DNA from: Lepraria neglecta | Taxonomy: Eukaryota; Ascomycota; Lecanoromycetes; Lecanorales; Stereocaulaceae | Reading direction: 5' to 3' | Assembly: GCA_033220425.1 (NCBI GenBank) | Contig: CM065652.1 | Location: 4,092,001-4,156,000, forward strand | Length of the DNA stretch: 64,000 bases | In this document: in pieces, positions 1-11,251 of the stretch | Layout of the letters: each line of letters starts with the position of its first letter | How positions within the stretch are numbered: position 1 is the stretch's first letter | Position numbers and translations under genes: made by a program | Notes under the pieces: generated by a model | Databases searched by the model: none | The model's input: the letters and a program-made list of their open reading frames with translations, nothing else | What the model was told of the DNA's origin: nothing

Positions 1-1164
1 AAACATGCAAATGTCCCAGGAATCAATGATAATTGCAAGGCGAAAGCATACAGCGGTCCTGCGTGCGCTCAACTCTTCTCTACAAGACCCAAAGACCGCA
101 ACGACGGATGCGACTTTCATGACCGTGATGCTGCTCGGTCTTTATGAGGTATAACGTCCTCGCTATATTTGCATCTTGATTCAAGCTCATTGTTTCATAG
201 ACGATCACAGGCTCTACCCCTCAATCCCTAAAGTCATGGGCCAACCACATCAACGGCGCTACAGCCATAATGCGTATGCGCGGCCGAGAACAGCTGCAGA
301 CTGTCGTTGGGCGCCAAATCTTTGCATATCTACGCAATCAAATCGTGAGCATTGTTACCTCAAAAGGTTAAATTCGTATCCTAACGCCTGTCCCAGGTGA
401 TCGACTGTATTCAAAGGAGCGCCGTTATACCCCCAGAAGTGATTGAGTGGTCAGAATATGCCCTACAATTGGAAACCGACATAGGCTCTCGACGCGAGCT
501 GGGGATCTTTCCGATGATCACCCGCCTCTGTACCTTGCGGGGTGTGATAGCAAAAGACACGAACAATGATCCTGCAGTCCTCACCATCGCCAGAGGGATT
601 GACGCAGACTTGATCGAATGGGCTGATAAATTTCCGACGTGGTTGAGATATACAACGGAACTTAGCAACGACACAGAGAACGTCCTCTCGGGTTATTATC
701 ATGTCTACCCGAACGTGTGGGTCGTCGGTGGTTGGAACTTGTATCGTTGCGCTCGTATTCTGACCCATGAGGTAATGGAGAGATGGCTATCTCGCAACCT
801 CACATACGATATGGCGCAACTTCGACAGTCTGAGGCTGTACTGATCAAACTGAATGCGGATATATGTGCTAGTGTTCCCTGTGTGTTCGGCCAGGTGGAT
901 GCGAATGGTTTACAAACAGGATCTTCTTGTTCTCCTCGAGCTGCTACGGGTACCTGGATCCTTTGGCCTTTATATCTTGCTGCGACAATGGATACAGCCA
1001 CGCCTACTACTCGAGCCTGGGTGATCAACCAGCTTGACAAAATGGGACGAACCATGGGGATTCAACAGGCGATATCCTTGGCGGCGGTACTGAGGGCTCA
1101 GAAGGAGATTACCGCGTGGGGCAGGTTTGGTTCGGGAGTAGATGAGGAAGTGGACAAGTGGTGA
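1..1164 (+). CDS. Fungal-specific transcription factor, C-terminal part (5' end outside window)
   Basis: The gene is cut by the left edge and only its C-terminal part is visible. The visible exons are 2-148, 201-344 and 397-1164, separated by two 52-nt GT-AG introns, both in phase 0. The translation has the usual sequence of the fungal transcription-factor middle domain (Fungal_trans_2 type): TFMTVMLLGLYE, then SLKSWANHINGATAIMRMRG, then a long helical region ending at TGG-TGA. Proteins of this family normally carry an N-terminal Zn2Cys6 DNA-binding domain, but here that part would lie upstream of the window, so the target and regulated pathway cannot be inferred. The neighbour on the right is convergent. 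The family call is firm, the role is unknown. Confidence 0.85.
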
Positions 1165-1593
1165 TGAAGCACGAACCTGCTTCCAGGCGTCACCTTATCC
1201 CGAGACTCACGGCCGAATCTCGATGAAATGGCTTCAACCTTGGACCTTGAGAATACGTTTTGTCTTGACGACCTGGGAGATGCAAATGCAACACACGAGC
1301 TATTCGACGGACGGCAACAGAGCTCAAGTGGTCCTCAATCACGACAAAGGGATGATAAATCAACTCTATTTTCATTTCCATGAAGGGGACGGCAAAGCCA
1401 CGAATCATCGTACACCATGCCGGACTCCAAGACGCCTAGCTAAAATGACATTACACCGTCTAGTCGTAGGCCCGAAGTGTCTTTTCGACCTGCAGCAACA
1501 GGACCGGGGCTCCACAAATACTCCCGGGATGCTTCTGACTCAAGAGACCTTCGTCTAAATCTTGAAGAATTAATTCGTCAGAATGGTACCACC
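1165..1593. other. Intergenic, convergent gene ends
   Basis: This is the space between two convergent genes. It has open frames on both strands but no recognisable protein and no intron logic. It is best read as 3' untranslated and spacer DNA. Confidence 0.5.
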
Positions 1594-2680
1594 TCATCTC
1601 CGGGTATTCGAAGGCTGATAAGTTCTATTCCCCTCCTGTATGGTTGTTCCTGCAAGGGCATCCTGCGCCTTCATCCCAGTAGCTTCCGTATCGTATGCGT
1701 CCGTATACGTATACCTCGGCACCATGAGACCAATGACCGTGAACGCGATAACAATCAAAAACTCCTCGAGCGTCGCCATCAAAACCCTCGCAACGATACT
1801 CCCCCCCATAATCGCGAACGTCTGGATGTCGCTAAAATACGCTAGCAAGGTCCAAATGAACCTAACAGCCAGCAACGGTAGCGCAGCGAGCACAACAACC
1901 AAGATCCGCTTCTCGTCAGCAGGTATCCTGTTGAATTCCGTGGCGCTCTTTGCTGCAAGGGCGACGAGACAGACGTATATGGCCAGGAAGATGAGGATAC
2001 CTGCTTTGAGCAGTGTCTTCCCTTGCTTTTGATCCGAGGCGTTCGCTGATGTCTGATTGACACCGCCGATGATACATAGGATCAAGCCAGCTGTGCCTGG
2101 AAGCTGGAGGAGTTGGATGAAGCGGCTGCGGCGCGATACTGCTGTATCTGTTCTCGTAATAGCCCTGACACTAGAAAGCAGAGTCAGCATCTCGGTTTGC
2201 CGAAGCGCAGTCACATAATCGAGTGAGCGGAGAAACACTCACATCAGGCCAATGACAGGGATGTATGTCAAAACGGTCTCGATCTCGCTCCTCTCGCCTA
2301 ACGGACGTGGTGCGCGTGTGGAAGTCTCATCAATACTATCCGACGCATCAGCATCCTGCCTCACTCATTCCAATCGGACCCAAGAGCAATAGCAAGGCCA
2401 CTCACATTCTCTTCAAAAGCCCCAAACTCGCCCCCAGTATCGAGAAAATGCCAATACTCCCCAAAATCGCAGACCATATGAAATCAGTAGTATCCCTCGG
2501 GTTCTTTCCAGCAGCTATTCCGAAGCCAGCGCCAACAATACGGATGATGCAAAAGGTGGCCAGGTAGATGAAGCCGGATTGTTTGCTGATGCCGTGGCGG
2601 ATGAGGACGAAGATGAGGGCGAGAAGAATGAGTGGGTAGATTGCTATGTCGGCTATGGAGAGGGATTCGTAGGGCGTCAT
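1594..2680 (-). CDS. DUF7702-type multipass membrane protein
   Basis: Three exons (2680-2406, 2335-2243, 2170-1594) give a 314-residue protein. Both introns are in phase 2 with GTGAGT donors. The start ATG opens with the N-terminal pattern of the fungal DUF7702 family: a first membrane helix, then FVLIRHGISKQSGFIYL, then a second helix CIIRIVGAGFGIAAG. About seven hydrophobic segments follow, ending in a short polar tail. The function of the family is unknown, and it is an integral membrane protein of fungi. The middle exon was placed by choosing the acceptor at 2336, which keeps the frame and supplies the loop before TVLTYIPVIGL. The family call rests on memory of the N-terminal pattern. Confidence 0.82.
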
Positions 2681-3987
2681 TGTGGGGTTTTGGGTGATTT
2701 TGTCAATGTAACTGGTCGGAAATACTGCTGAGGAATCGAGAATAGGGCGTTCCGGTTGTTTTTGGTGGGTTGGGCTTGGTTTGTATTGTATTCTGTGTCT
2801 GGTGGGAAAATACTGGACTGCGACTGCGACGTCCTTATATCAATCTCAAATGTCCCACAGCCCCAGCGCAACGAACAGCTTTCCCAAACCGCCCCCTCGC
2901 CCTCGCCGTCCACCCTTAAATCTTTTAAATCTCCGGCTGCACTCCTGAGGCTGCGCAGTCATCTAGCAGCTCGCAAGGGCTCAACTGACTAATCCGCTTC
3001 CGGCCATTTTCGCGAGTCGAGCTACGAGGTGCTTGCTATCTCGGGATTAGAGTAGGGTTTGCGACGTTTCATGGCGTTGCGGCTGAGGCGAGGAGCGATC
3101 ATTTAGATAGACGCCTCGGGACGCCTTACTGGATGCGGATACCAACTCGCTCGCTAGTTTTTTTCCCGGAAGCGAAATGCAGAGTGCGGAGTCAGCTTGA
3201 TAAGCATCTTCATAACAATTTGCTTGTTTTCGACAGGCTTGGTTCTGACAGGGAGGCCTGAGGTAGGAGATGTGATTTAAGATGGGCTAATTGCACTGGG
3301 AGGCCTAGGCGGGGGTTTTCGACTTTGCTAATAAATTCCTCAATGGCTGGCTGAGTGTGTATTGGATGGGAAGTAATGGGTCTGTAATCTGAAAGTCTCG
3401 TAGGTGATGTACTCTCTCCTGGAGACAAAATGAAATGTCTCGTAATCAATGTGATTGCTTTGGTGGCCATCCGACGGATATATGCCTACACCGCTTTCGT
3501 GCAGTCCTTCCTGACTGCAGCTGGAAAGCCTGACGGATCTATTTTTGACCTCGACGAACGCGTGAATGCGGGATTGCTAGTCCTCAGAGATATCTTGATA
3601 CCTTTGAGATGTCTCTAACAACTAAGTCCCGAAAACCCTTGTTCTTGTTGAGTGAATGTGATACGATGGCGAAGAAAGTCTGGGAAAGATATGGCTTCAC
3701 AGCGACAATGTGAATAAATTGGTCGGGCGTCATGTGATTTAACACTTTTCTTGGAACAACCGACGTCGAAGTTCAATCTCGCCAATATCTTTCAGAGGGG
3801 TTGAACAGAGGCGCTCGATCAGTGCAGGAACTAGTGGGTGTGTACCACAAGAAAAGAACAGCACAACGCGTGCAGGTTCAGTGTTGACCATGTAGCAAGG
3901 GGCCGTTGCAGAAACCACTTTGTTGCCTTCACCTTGGATCGGATACGACTCAGACCCTTCGTCCAAGCTGCAAGCCAATTTCCAAAC
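2681..3987. other. Intergenic region left of the tandem array
   Basis: About 1.3 kb between the divergent DUF7702 gene and the first copy of the tandem family. It contains short open frames (for example 3430-3618 on +, 62 codons with a hydrophobic start, and 3739-3978 on -), none of which I can recognise. It should contain the promoter of the DUF7702 gene at its left end. Confidence 0.4.
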
Positions 3988-4551
3988 ATGGCAACCGTTA
4001 CCTATCGAATTCTTGCCATTTCCTTTTGCCCGGCCAATTCACCTGTTGCACTACCTCTTGTACCCCATATCATCGATATGAAAACCATCACCGGAGATAT
4101 TCTCGATGCCACCATCCGCGTACCCGATATGATCGTGACTATACTTTATAACCATAGCCCAAAGACCCTAAAGAAATTCCTGGATATGGACAGGAATTTC
4201 CGCTTCCAGTATCACCACTGTAGCAAAGACGAGCTCTTGCTCGATTTCGTCATTATGCGTTTGGGGAAACCCATTGAGGTGAGGAGATAGTTTCAGACTT
4301 CAAGAAATTGACTAATATAAGTGGATAGTGTGGATACATGAACAAGGACAATTCCACATGGAGTGAAAAATACGTCTATTGCATGGGCGGTCATCGCGTG
4401 GACACCTGAGCTTCGAAAGTCAATTCTCTTGCCTGGTGATAGCAAAGAGGAAGAGATGGAGCTGCAGGAAGAACGCTTTGCGCCATTGATCTTGCACCTA
4501 AGGAAATGGGAGAGAAGCATCATTGTCAGGATTGGGACGTTCAGTTTCTAG
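3988..4551 (+). pseudogene. Tandem family copy A, frameshifted
   Basis: First of five related copies. Exon 1 (3988-4278) begins at an ATG and carries the family core: a CPANSP...PHIID stretch, then MIVTILYNHSPKTL, FLDMDRNFRF and LLLDFVIMRLGKPIE. A 50-nt intron (4279-4328) has a TTGACTAATA-like branch site and ends TAG; exon 2 starts with Cys-Gly-Tyr as in the intact copy. After 26 codons the frame hits TGA at 4407-4409. Similarity to copy B (WTPEL, then an EEEMELQEERF region) continues in another frame up to 4551, so a frameshift has occurred at about 4390-4400. A truncated product of 123 residues is possible but unlikely to be functional. The N-terminal YLD motif seen in copies B, C and E is missing. 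Confidence 0.65.
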
Positions 4552-4929
4552 GAGGGATGTTTGGCGGGACGGCGGTATGTTTGTGGTATACGTAAGTTGA
4601 GGGGACTGAACTTCGCCTTCGGGATTTGTACACACAATGGAATATGCAGAGATTTACGCTACAAAAAATGGCCAGCGAATCAAGTGGAATGTCTATCGTC
4701 AAGGCCTCGTAATTCATCCATTTATTGCTTCTGAGGTGTGTGTTTTGGCGCCAAATCTGCCTTGTCGGCCTTTCAATCTTCGGGGACACTGCTACCCAGG
4801 CTGTTTTCAGACTGTAACTTCTTTCTTCGAGAGCGACACCGAGATTCAGATCTGCTGCTGTCAAGTCTATGTGTTCCACGTGATTCAATTTATGCGCGAC
4901 CAAGAGGTTGACGTTGGTGAAACTCCAGT

Positions 4930-4985
4930 TTTGGAACTACCGTGCGAATGGAGAGCGGTGGCACTTGATCTTTGTGTCATAACGT
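4930..4985 (+). repeat. Upstream block shared by array copies B and C (first instance)
   Basis: The segment around 4930-4985 resembles 6150-6195. Both contain TGAAAC, then GTGCG, then GGTGG, ACTTGAT and CTTGTGTCATA in the same order. Each lies about 180-230 bp before the coding start of the next array copy, so the duplicated unit includes promoter DNA as well as the gene. Confidence 0.5.
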
Positions 4986-5165
4986 TGTGACACGGCCTTG
5001 TGTCATGAGTCCTCTCCATTTTCAACTGCATTGACATTATCTAGAACTCGAACAAATCTACAACACTTCTTACGTTTTACCTCTGATAAAGAGACGAGCA
5101 CACGAGAGCATCACATCTTGACCTGACATCAACAGACACCCAATTTTCTCCTCAACCCACTCACC

Positions 5166-5910
5166 ATGCATTCGAAGAAAGATCCAAAGGTTCGACGAAC
5201 CACGATTCAACCCTCCCCTCTAAGACCTCAACCACCAACATCTATGACATCAACAGCATACCTCGACACTGTCCCCGCTCTCCCCGCCAACGCACCACTA
5301 GGCTGCCCCCACATCCTCGACCTCTCGCGCCTCAACACAACCAATTCTCACAAAGGCCACCAGATAGCCGGGCTCATACCAGATCTTATAGCCACAATTC
5401 TCTACAAGCATAGCTCCTGCACCTTGACCGGTTTCCTTGACCTATCGAAAAATTTCCGCTTTCACATCATGAAGCCGAGTAGGCAAGCGGACTTCGTTAT
5501 TGTTAGGGAGGGTCGGACTGTCACTGTAAGTAGATCTCCATACCCCATTTGCATAATTTGTCCATACTGACGAGGGTATATAGTGCGGCATCCACAGACT
5601 AGGAAAATGGAAAGAGCAGCATGTTTATCGCGTGGGAGCTGACGCTAGTGAACAATGGACGCCTGTCTCGTGCAGTTGGAAGGATAATTGGAAGGAGCGT
5701 ATAGCTGAGTACATTCTGTGGCAGGGTGAGAAATTTATTTCTGAATGCTTGCAATGGCGGAAGTGGCTATTTGAGGAAGACGGTGTGGTTGATAGGGTAT
5801 GGACTCCTGGAATGGTTGAGGGTGCTGTCAATGCGCAAGTGCTGATGCAGTGGGACATCTTCAGGACTATGCTTGAAGCCAAGAATTCTGATAACAAAGC
5901 GTTGATTTGA
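5166..5910 (+). CDS. Tandem family copy B, unrecognised 228-residue protein (intact)
   Basis: The only copy of the array with an unbroken frame. Exon 1 is 5166-5525, the intron 5526-5583 (phase 0, GTAAGT...TATATAG), exon 2 5584-5910. I do not recognise the family. What is conserved among copies is: YLDT.P..PANAPLG.PHILDL near residues 30-55, ATILYKHSS around 80, FLDLSKNFRF around 95, DFVIVREGRTVT just before the intron, CG...RLG.W at the start of exon 2, and VYRVG followed by QWTPVS. No signal peptide or membrane helix is evident, and the C-terminal half is rich in Trp and Glu. A second in-frame ATG at 5244 would give a 202-residue form starting just before YLD and matches the start used by copy E, so the start is uncertain. 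Predicted location is intracellular. The function is unknown. Confidence 0.8.
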
Positions 5911-6149
5911 GGGGGGAGTGCTGAAGTCAAGATATATTGTGGTTTACTGGATAATGCATGCTTCTTAAGAAAACACAGTCTACCAACACAATAAAAGAAC
6001 ATTAGCAGGATCTTGTTGAAATCACGAGGATATTGATCTTCTTGCAACAATTAAATTCGCTTCATGAAACAGCAAAATCTCGAAATCATCATGTAATTTG
6101 CGATATGTGTCACCGAGAACGTGATCTCTTGGTGAAACCCAACTGTATA

Positions 6150-6195
6150 ACCGCTGTGCGGAAGGAAATGGTGGGACTTGATTCTTGTGTCATAG
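6150..6195 (+). repeat. Upstream block shared by array copies B and C (second instance)
   Basis: Counterpart of the block at 4930-4985. The order of matching words (TGAAAC further left, then TGTGCGG, GGTGGGACTTGAT, CTTGTGTCATAG) is preserved. It marks the 5' part of the duplicated unit ahead of copy C. Confidence 0.5.
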
Positions 6196-6360
6196 TATTT
6201 CTCCACGACATTTAAGGGGAATTCCTTCAACGAACTCTCTGTTCTCACTTCGTTAACTGCAAAAAAAGCCCGAAAACCCCAGAACATTTCGTATGTATTG
6301 GCCTTCATGCGACGTGTACCTATCATCAACAAACACCCAACCATTCCACTCCAGCTTACA

Positions 6361-6990
6361 CCAAGCCGATTCGAAGAAACAAAGCAGAAGATTCCAAACA
6401 AACCACTCAAGGTCAAAGCCAAACACCATAGCTCCTCTCAGATATCTCGACGTCATCCCCGATCTCCCCACCTCCACACCCTTCGGACACCCACACATCC
6501 TAGACGTCTCCTCTCTGTCCGCAACCACATCCCACAGCTCCCAGAACCTCCACATAGCAGATACCATCGTCACAATCCTCCACACGCACAATACATCAAC
6601 CCTATCCCCATTCCTCAACCTAGGAAAGCCCTTCCGCTTCCAGCCCACCCACACCACCGGCCAGCCAGCCAGAATTTGCCCTCGTAAGAGAGGGTAGGGC
6701 AGCGAGTGTAAGTACCTTGTGCTGTCCCTTACCCTGCAGCCTATTTTTTAATCATGGCGGTATACTAATCAAAATGGTCTCAGTGCGGATATCAAAGACT
6801 CGGAAACAGGTCTGCGCAAGAATAGGATGAGGAGCATGTGTGCCGTATGGGCGTTGATGCCAAAGATGGATGAGTACCTTGTTCGTGGAAGGGGTATGGG
6901 GTGAGAGAGGTTAGCGACGGTGTTCTTTTGGGAGCTGGGAGGGATTTTCTGTATTGATCTTCTGAGGCGGCGGGGGGAGTTGTTTGGGGT
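6361..6990 (+). pseudogene. Tandem family copy C, multiply inactivated
   Basis: Third copy, aligned to copy B throughout. Both ATG codons used or usable in copy B are lost here (CGATTC in place of the first, ATA in place of the second). Exon 1 still carries RYLDVIP, HPHILDVSSL and TIVTILHTHNTSTL. At 6661-6672 a tetranucleotide CCAG is present three times. Taking one unit away restores the frame into EFALVREGRAAS, which is the copy-B motif before the intron. The intron 6708-6783 is kept. Exon 2 starts CGYQRLG and then meets TAG and TGA codons, while a shifted frame continues to resemble copy B (SWKG...GAGRDFLY). This is a clear pseudogene. Copies B and C have nearly the same spacing to their upstream blocks. 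Confidence 0.75.
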
Positions 6991-7438
6991 AAATGCTAAG
7001 GTTGAGGGGGGATGAAAGTCTTAAGTTACTGAGTTTGTACAATATGCATCCGGAGTAGGAGGTGTTGAGAGTAGTTGTCAATGCTGAATGTAGAGTACTA
7101 GAGGAGGCATTTACTTAAGACGTTGGTGCTGACCCTGAAGCCGGACTGTGTTGTACTGAATACTGAATGTGTCGGAATGATTTCTGAAGAATATACGATT
7201 TCACAACACAGCGCTGGACGCTGATAACTTTTCATTGATATAGAAATCTTGCATTTTAACACTCAGATCGACTTATTAACGCCTATCATTACACCACAAG
7301 TACAACAAAGATTGGTACGTTTATAAAGACGAGAGTAATGTACTTGCTTCTATGCTAACTTCGCTTTGCGCAGACATTACTCAATCCAGCACAATCAACA
7401 CTACCAATTCTCATACCCCTCTGATCCAGTCTTAAACC

Positions 7439-8205
7439 ATGGCAGCAGTCAACCTCTGTATTGATATCGAGAAGATCGACTCGCAACTCTTGGCCAGCTC
7501 ACCGCCACAACCCTCTCTCGAATCAGGAAAGGTACCCACCGCCGCCAACACTTCCACCCACTCAAACGCATCCCCAGCCATGACAGCCATCAAAAACGTC
7601 AAAATTCCCGCTCTCCCGCCGATTATATCCAGAATACCTTCCAGATTCAGAAAACGTGCTCAGCACTATCAAAACATCCATATATCTAAACCAGTCTACA
7701 GCCGCTCCAGCCGTCAAAAACACCTCCAAGCCCCAATTTCCCGCCGATGCACCTCTAGGCTGTCCTCACATTCTTCATCATGAGAACGTAAACAACCCAA
7801 CCTATGAAAACATCCACATAGCAGACCTCGTAATCACTCTCCTCACCAAAACCCGCGGTATAGCCTCGGACGCGCCTCTAATGCTGGACAAAAAATGTTT
7901 TTTCTGCGTCAAGCTTCCCCGTTTCCGGAGAGATGCCCGTTCAGACCTCCTCGTTATACACGATAGGGTTATAAAATTGGGTATCGATATGTCACGGACG
8001 ACTTTGCCCAAGAATGGCAGACTCAGCATGCCTATCTGATCGATGAGCAGATCTCGGATAAATGGAGTCCCGTCGGTAGCTAGAGTTGAGTGAGTGGTAG
8101 GGAGGAGAGGGAAGAGAATGTGGTTTTGGAGCGGGGGATAGCCTTTGCTAGTAATTTTATTCGCAGCCATGGCTTGGTTGGCGGAGGGAGCGGCATAAGT
8201 GTTTT
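7439..8205 (+). pseudogene. Tandem family copy D, diverged, intron apparently missing
   Basis: Fourth copy. The recognisable core lies at about 7715-8090: FPADAPLGCPHIL, then NIHIADLVITLL, SDLLVIHDRVIK, and after a one-base shift QHAYLIDEQISDKWSPV ending in TAG. The C-terminal tail seen in copy E (LERGIAF...) can be followed to about 8205 with stops. The ATG at 7439 opens a different frame (114 codons) that does not join the core without a shift. At the place where copies A, B, C and E have an intron, the exon sequences here run together directly. The 5' flank at 7310-7380 looks like an untranslated intron (GTACGT...GCGCAG). I read this as a decayed copy. A short expressed product cannot be excluded. 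Confidence 0.55.
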
Positions 8206-8689
8206 TAGGCGCTGGTAATAGTATCTGCGGGCATCGATATCTCGGAGAGAGTAGGTGGTGAGGCCTCTGGGGTCTAAGTATTTCTTCTAAGTTTGGGAAA
8301 CGGCATGTTGTAGCGAACAATCTGCATGGTTGTACAAGGCGAGAGATTGCAGATACCTTAGGGTTCAGAATGGAAGTCGGAGCCGAATTTCTCCAATTAG
8401 ACCCTATTCGGATTAAGATGGCTCCTTGATGCCGTGTTTTTAGAGAGGCGAATGCGATATGATGACGAAAAACGCGGTAAATAACAGCCGTGAAATCGAA
8501 CGACATTCTTGCATTGCCCACTCTCCTCCCATTCATACCATTCAAAGCAGACCCAGCAGCGGCAAATAGCACGCAACAAAGCACAGAACGCGTAGGTATA
8601 TTCCACGAATACAAAAGGCAGAACTAGTTTCTGTGCTGACTCGGATGCTCTGCGCTTTGCCAGACGCCACTTCAAACCGGCCTCCAGCC

Positions 8690-9260
8690 ATGGCATCAGC
8701 CAAATACCTCGACACACCCCAATTTCCTGCCAACTCGGCTCTAGGACGCCCTCACATTCTAGATCTTGCCAACTACAAGCCAGTCTCATCCTGAAGATCC
8801 ACGTTTCAGATGTTATAGCCATAATCCTCCACAAACATCATCCTTCGACATTAGATAGATTCCTGAACCTAGGAAAGAGTTTCATCTTCAAGAACGGTAA
8901 AGGCAACGGCCCTGACTTTCTTATCATTAGAAAGGGAAAGACTGTGAAAGTAAGCATTAACCAAAGTAATCCATTCACAGCCTACCTTACTCGCCAGATT
9001 TTCTCGTGTGGCTACGGCAACATGAAGGGGCCATATATACAGGATTGGCTTACTCGGGACGTTTATCGCATCGGTGAGCAAGTGTCAGACAAATAGACGC
9101 CAGTTAGTTACTCTATAAGTAGCCTTGAGGGGAAGAGGGGAGAGGCGGTCTTGGAGAAGGGGAGTGCGTTCTTTGCTGATTTTTTTCGCAACAATGACTT
9201 GGCTGGAGGACTGAGTGGTATGATTGTGGTTAGGGCTGGTGGTTTGATCTTCGGAGATTG
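8690..9260 (+). pseudogene. Tandem family copy E, broken frame
   Basis: Fifth copy. It begins at an ATG (8690) with ASAKYLDTPQFPANSALG and PHILDL, which supports the shorter start for copy B. The frame breaks at about 8770-8795: TGA follows VSS while the family motif (HVSDVIAIILHKHHPSTL, FLNLGKSF, DFLIIRKGKTVK) continues in a shifted frame. A probable intron is 8950-8997. Exon 2 (CGYGNM, then VYRIGEQVSDK) ends in TAG where the other copies have TGG for Trp, and the tail EGKRGEAVLEKGSAFFADFF continues in that same frame beyond the stop. Two independent lesions make this a pseudogene. Confidence 0.7.
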
Positions 9261-9387
9261 ATGGAAGCAAATGGTAGGCGGCTCGGAAGGCCTTGAGAAT
9301 ACGGATATGAGCATGGTAAACCGAGATCAGTGGTAAGTCGTGAGGGAGACCGTCATAAAATGCAATAAACCAATTGAACAAAATCAA

Positions 9388-11251
9388 TTATGATCCCACC
9401 AACACACTCCTCGTAACCTCCACCTCCTGCCATAGTCCCCTCCCACCCGCATCAATCATCCTAGAAAACCAAACAACTCTGTCCAACTCAGCCTTTAACC
9501 CCTCCCACGTCTCGACCCCAAGAGTGCCTGCTATCTTCACTAGATGAGCAACAAACCACGTTCTATCTAGACGGTTCTTCGAAGCCAAACCACCCATGCA
9601 CAGAGGCCATATCATGGCCGATGAAGAAGGAGCATTTTTAAGAACTAGACCGAGCGACTTTTTGAGTTTGTGCACGAGGATTTTGGAGCCGCTGGTCATA
9701 TGGTGGATTTCACAAAGGATGAGCTTCATATAGATCAGTCCTGCCACCCCAAAGACTGTTTCAAGCGGTCCCTGCTTTTCATCTTGCGTTTGCGTTTGTG
9801 TAGCAATGAGTAACTGATGTTGCAACGAATAGCAAGACCTGATGAATTGGCCCGTGCCAAATTTCGGTGATCTGCTTTCGAACGTGTGTTCGAGTATATG
9901 TGAGAAATCTCGAAGCTCTTTCAAGACTGATGCCAGTGCTGGCGGTGTATCTTTCCTAAGAAGACCAAAAGTTTTAGGCTTCCTAGGCTTCTTTAAGAAG
10001 CAAGGGGCTTCGTAGATAGGAGCTTTGCGCTCCGACCAATCGAATTGAAAGAAGGGCAGGACCAGTTGGTCTATGGCTCCGAACATGTCGGCACTATGCA
10101 GACATATTAGTGATGGTCTTTGATCGCAAGAGGAGAGATAGGTGGGTTACTGTACGTACCGATGTAGCATCGTCCGTAGACAAATATCTACATTGAATAG
10201 ACCGCCCTTTAAGTCGACCATGTTCTTTAAGCCCGCCATATGGATGGCCCAATTTTCATAGTGTCCTCGTAAAGCCTATCATCACATTACCGCACATATT
10301 AGCAGCTTCCCCAACAAGTCCTCTGACTACCTAGGTAGTAAGAAGGCAACTAACCTCGCCAATAGCAAGACGAGTCACAGCCCCAATAACGGCATCACTA
10401 GTCCCTTCACCCTCCGCGCCTCCCAATCTCTTATTAACCAGCGCCATAGTCCTACCCATCTGAATAGTAATATCACTGCTCTCCGTCTCGCCATTAAATA
10501 AACTCGAAATCACAGCCGCTGCGTATAACATTCCATGGAAAATGACATCGTCGCTCATACAGAACTCGAACCGCGATTGAGTTTTCACTGGATTGAAAGT
10601 AAGTGAATGCTCAATGGGATACATTGCTGTTGCGAATTGATCAAAATACAGGGTAGCGAGTTTATGCGTGTTGGGCGTGTATGTATTCGGGAAGGCGGAG
10701 AAACGCCATTGGATTTCTTGGGCGATGGCTTGGGGGGAGACGGTAAAGGTTAGTGCTGCGGGAATAAGGGGTTCCCGTTCCTCTGGGATTGGATTGCCGC
10801 TGGGTAGTGGCACTGGATGTCTATTGCCGCCAGACGAGCGTGGCTTGGGCAGCGGTGAGAGAGCTAGACGCTGATCTTTTGCACCTTTGAGCATCGACTT
10901 CTTCAGCTCTCTCCGTTCTCGGGCAATTCCTTTCATCACATGGCTTCTTACGCGCTTGCGGACCGCAGGGTCTTTGGTCAGTGATGGCTCTGTCGCGTTG
11001 ATGAATTCTATTCGTTGGCTAAATTCTCGGTTGCTTGCTGCTCTTTCCTCTTTGGGTATTTCCTCGTCTTCAGGCTGATACGACGAACTGCCGCCGGTGC
11101 TGGACGGATGGGAAAGGCTGGATTTTTCATAATGGCGCTTATGCGCCGGTGACTTGCCTCTTCTAGCGCCATTTCGAGACTTGATTGGAGCCCATCCTCT
11201 ATAAACTGTTATTGTCGGACCGTAAGGCACCATCGTAGTAACGGTATTCAT
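9388..11251 (-). CDS. DUF3468 / tachykinin-like fungal regulator, 572 residues
   Basis: Three exons (11251-10355, 10275-10160, 10093-9388) give a 572-residue protein that starts at an ATG. There is no Zn2Cys6 domain. The N-terminal 110 residues are basic and disordered. They are followed by FINATEPSLTKDPAVRKRVRSHVMKG, the signature of a large fungal group often annotated as tachykinin-like or Fungal_trans_2 (DUF3468). The rest is the helical transcription-factor middle domain, including ALRGHYENWAIHMAGLKNMV at the start of exon 2. The protein is probably a nuclear regulator without its own DNA-binding zinc cluster, which is typical of the group. It faces the alpha/beta hydrolase at 12003 head to head across about 750 bp, so shared control is possible but unproven. 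Confidence 0.85.

Noticed and set aside
7802-8614. 270-codon open frame on the minus strand
   Set aside because: It lies antisense to array copy D and its flank, has no recognisable domain, and the plus strand shows family motifs.
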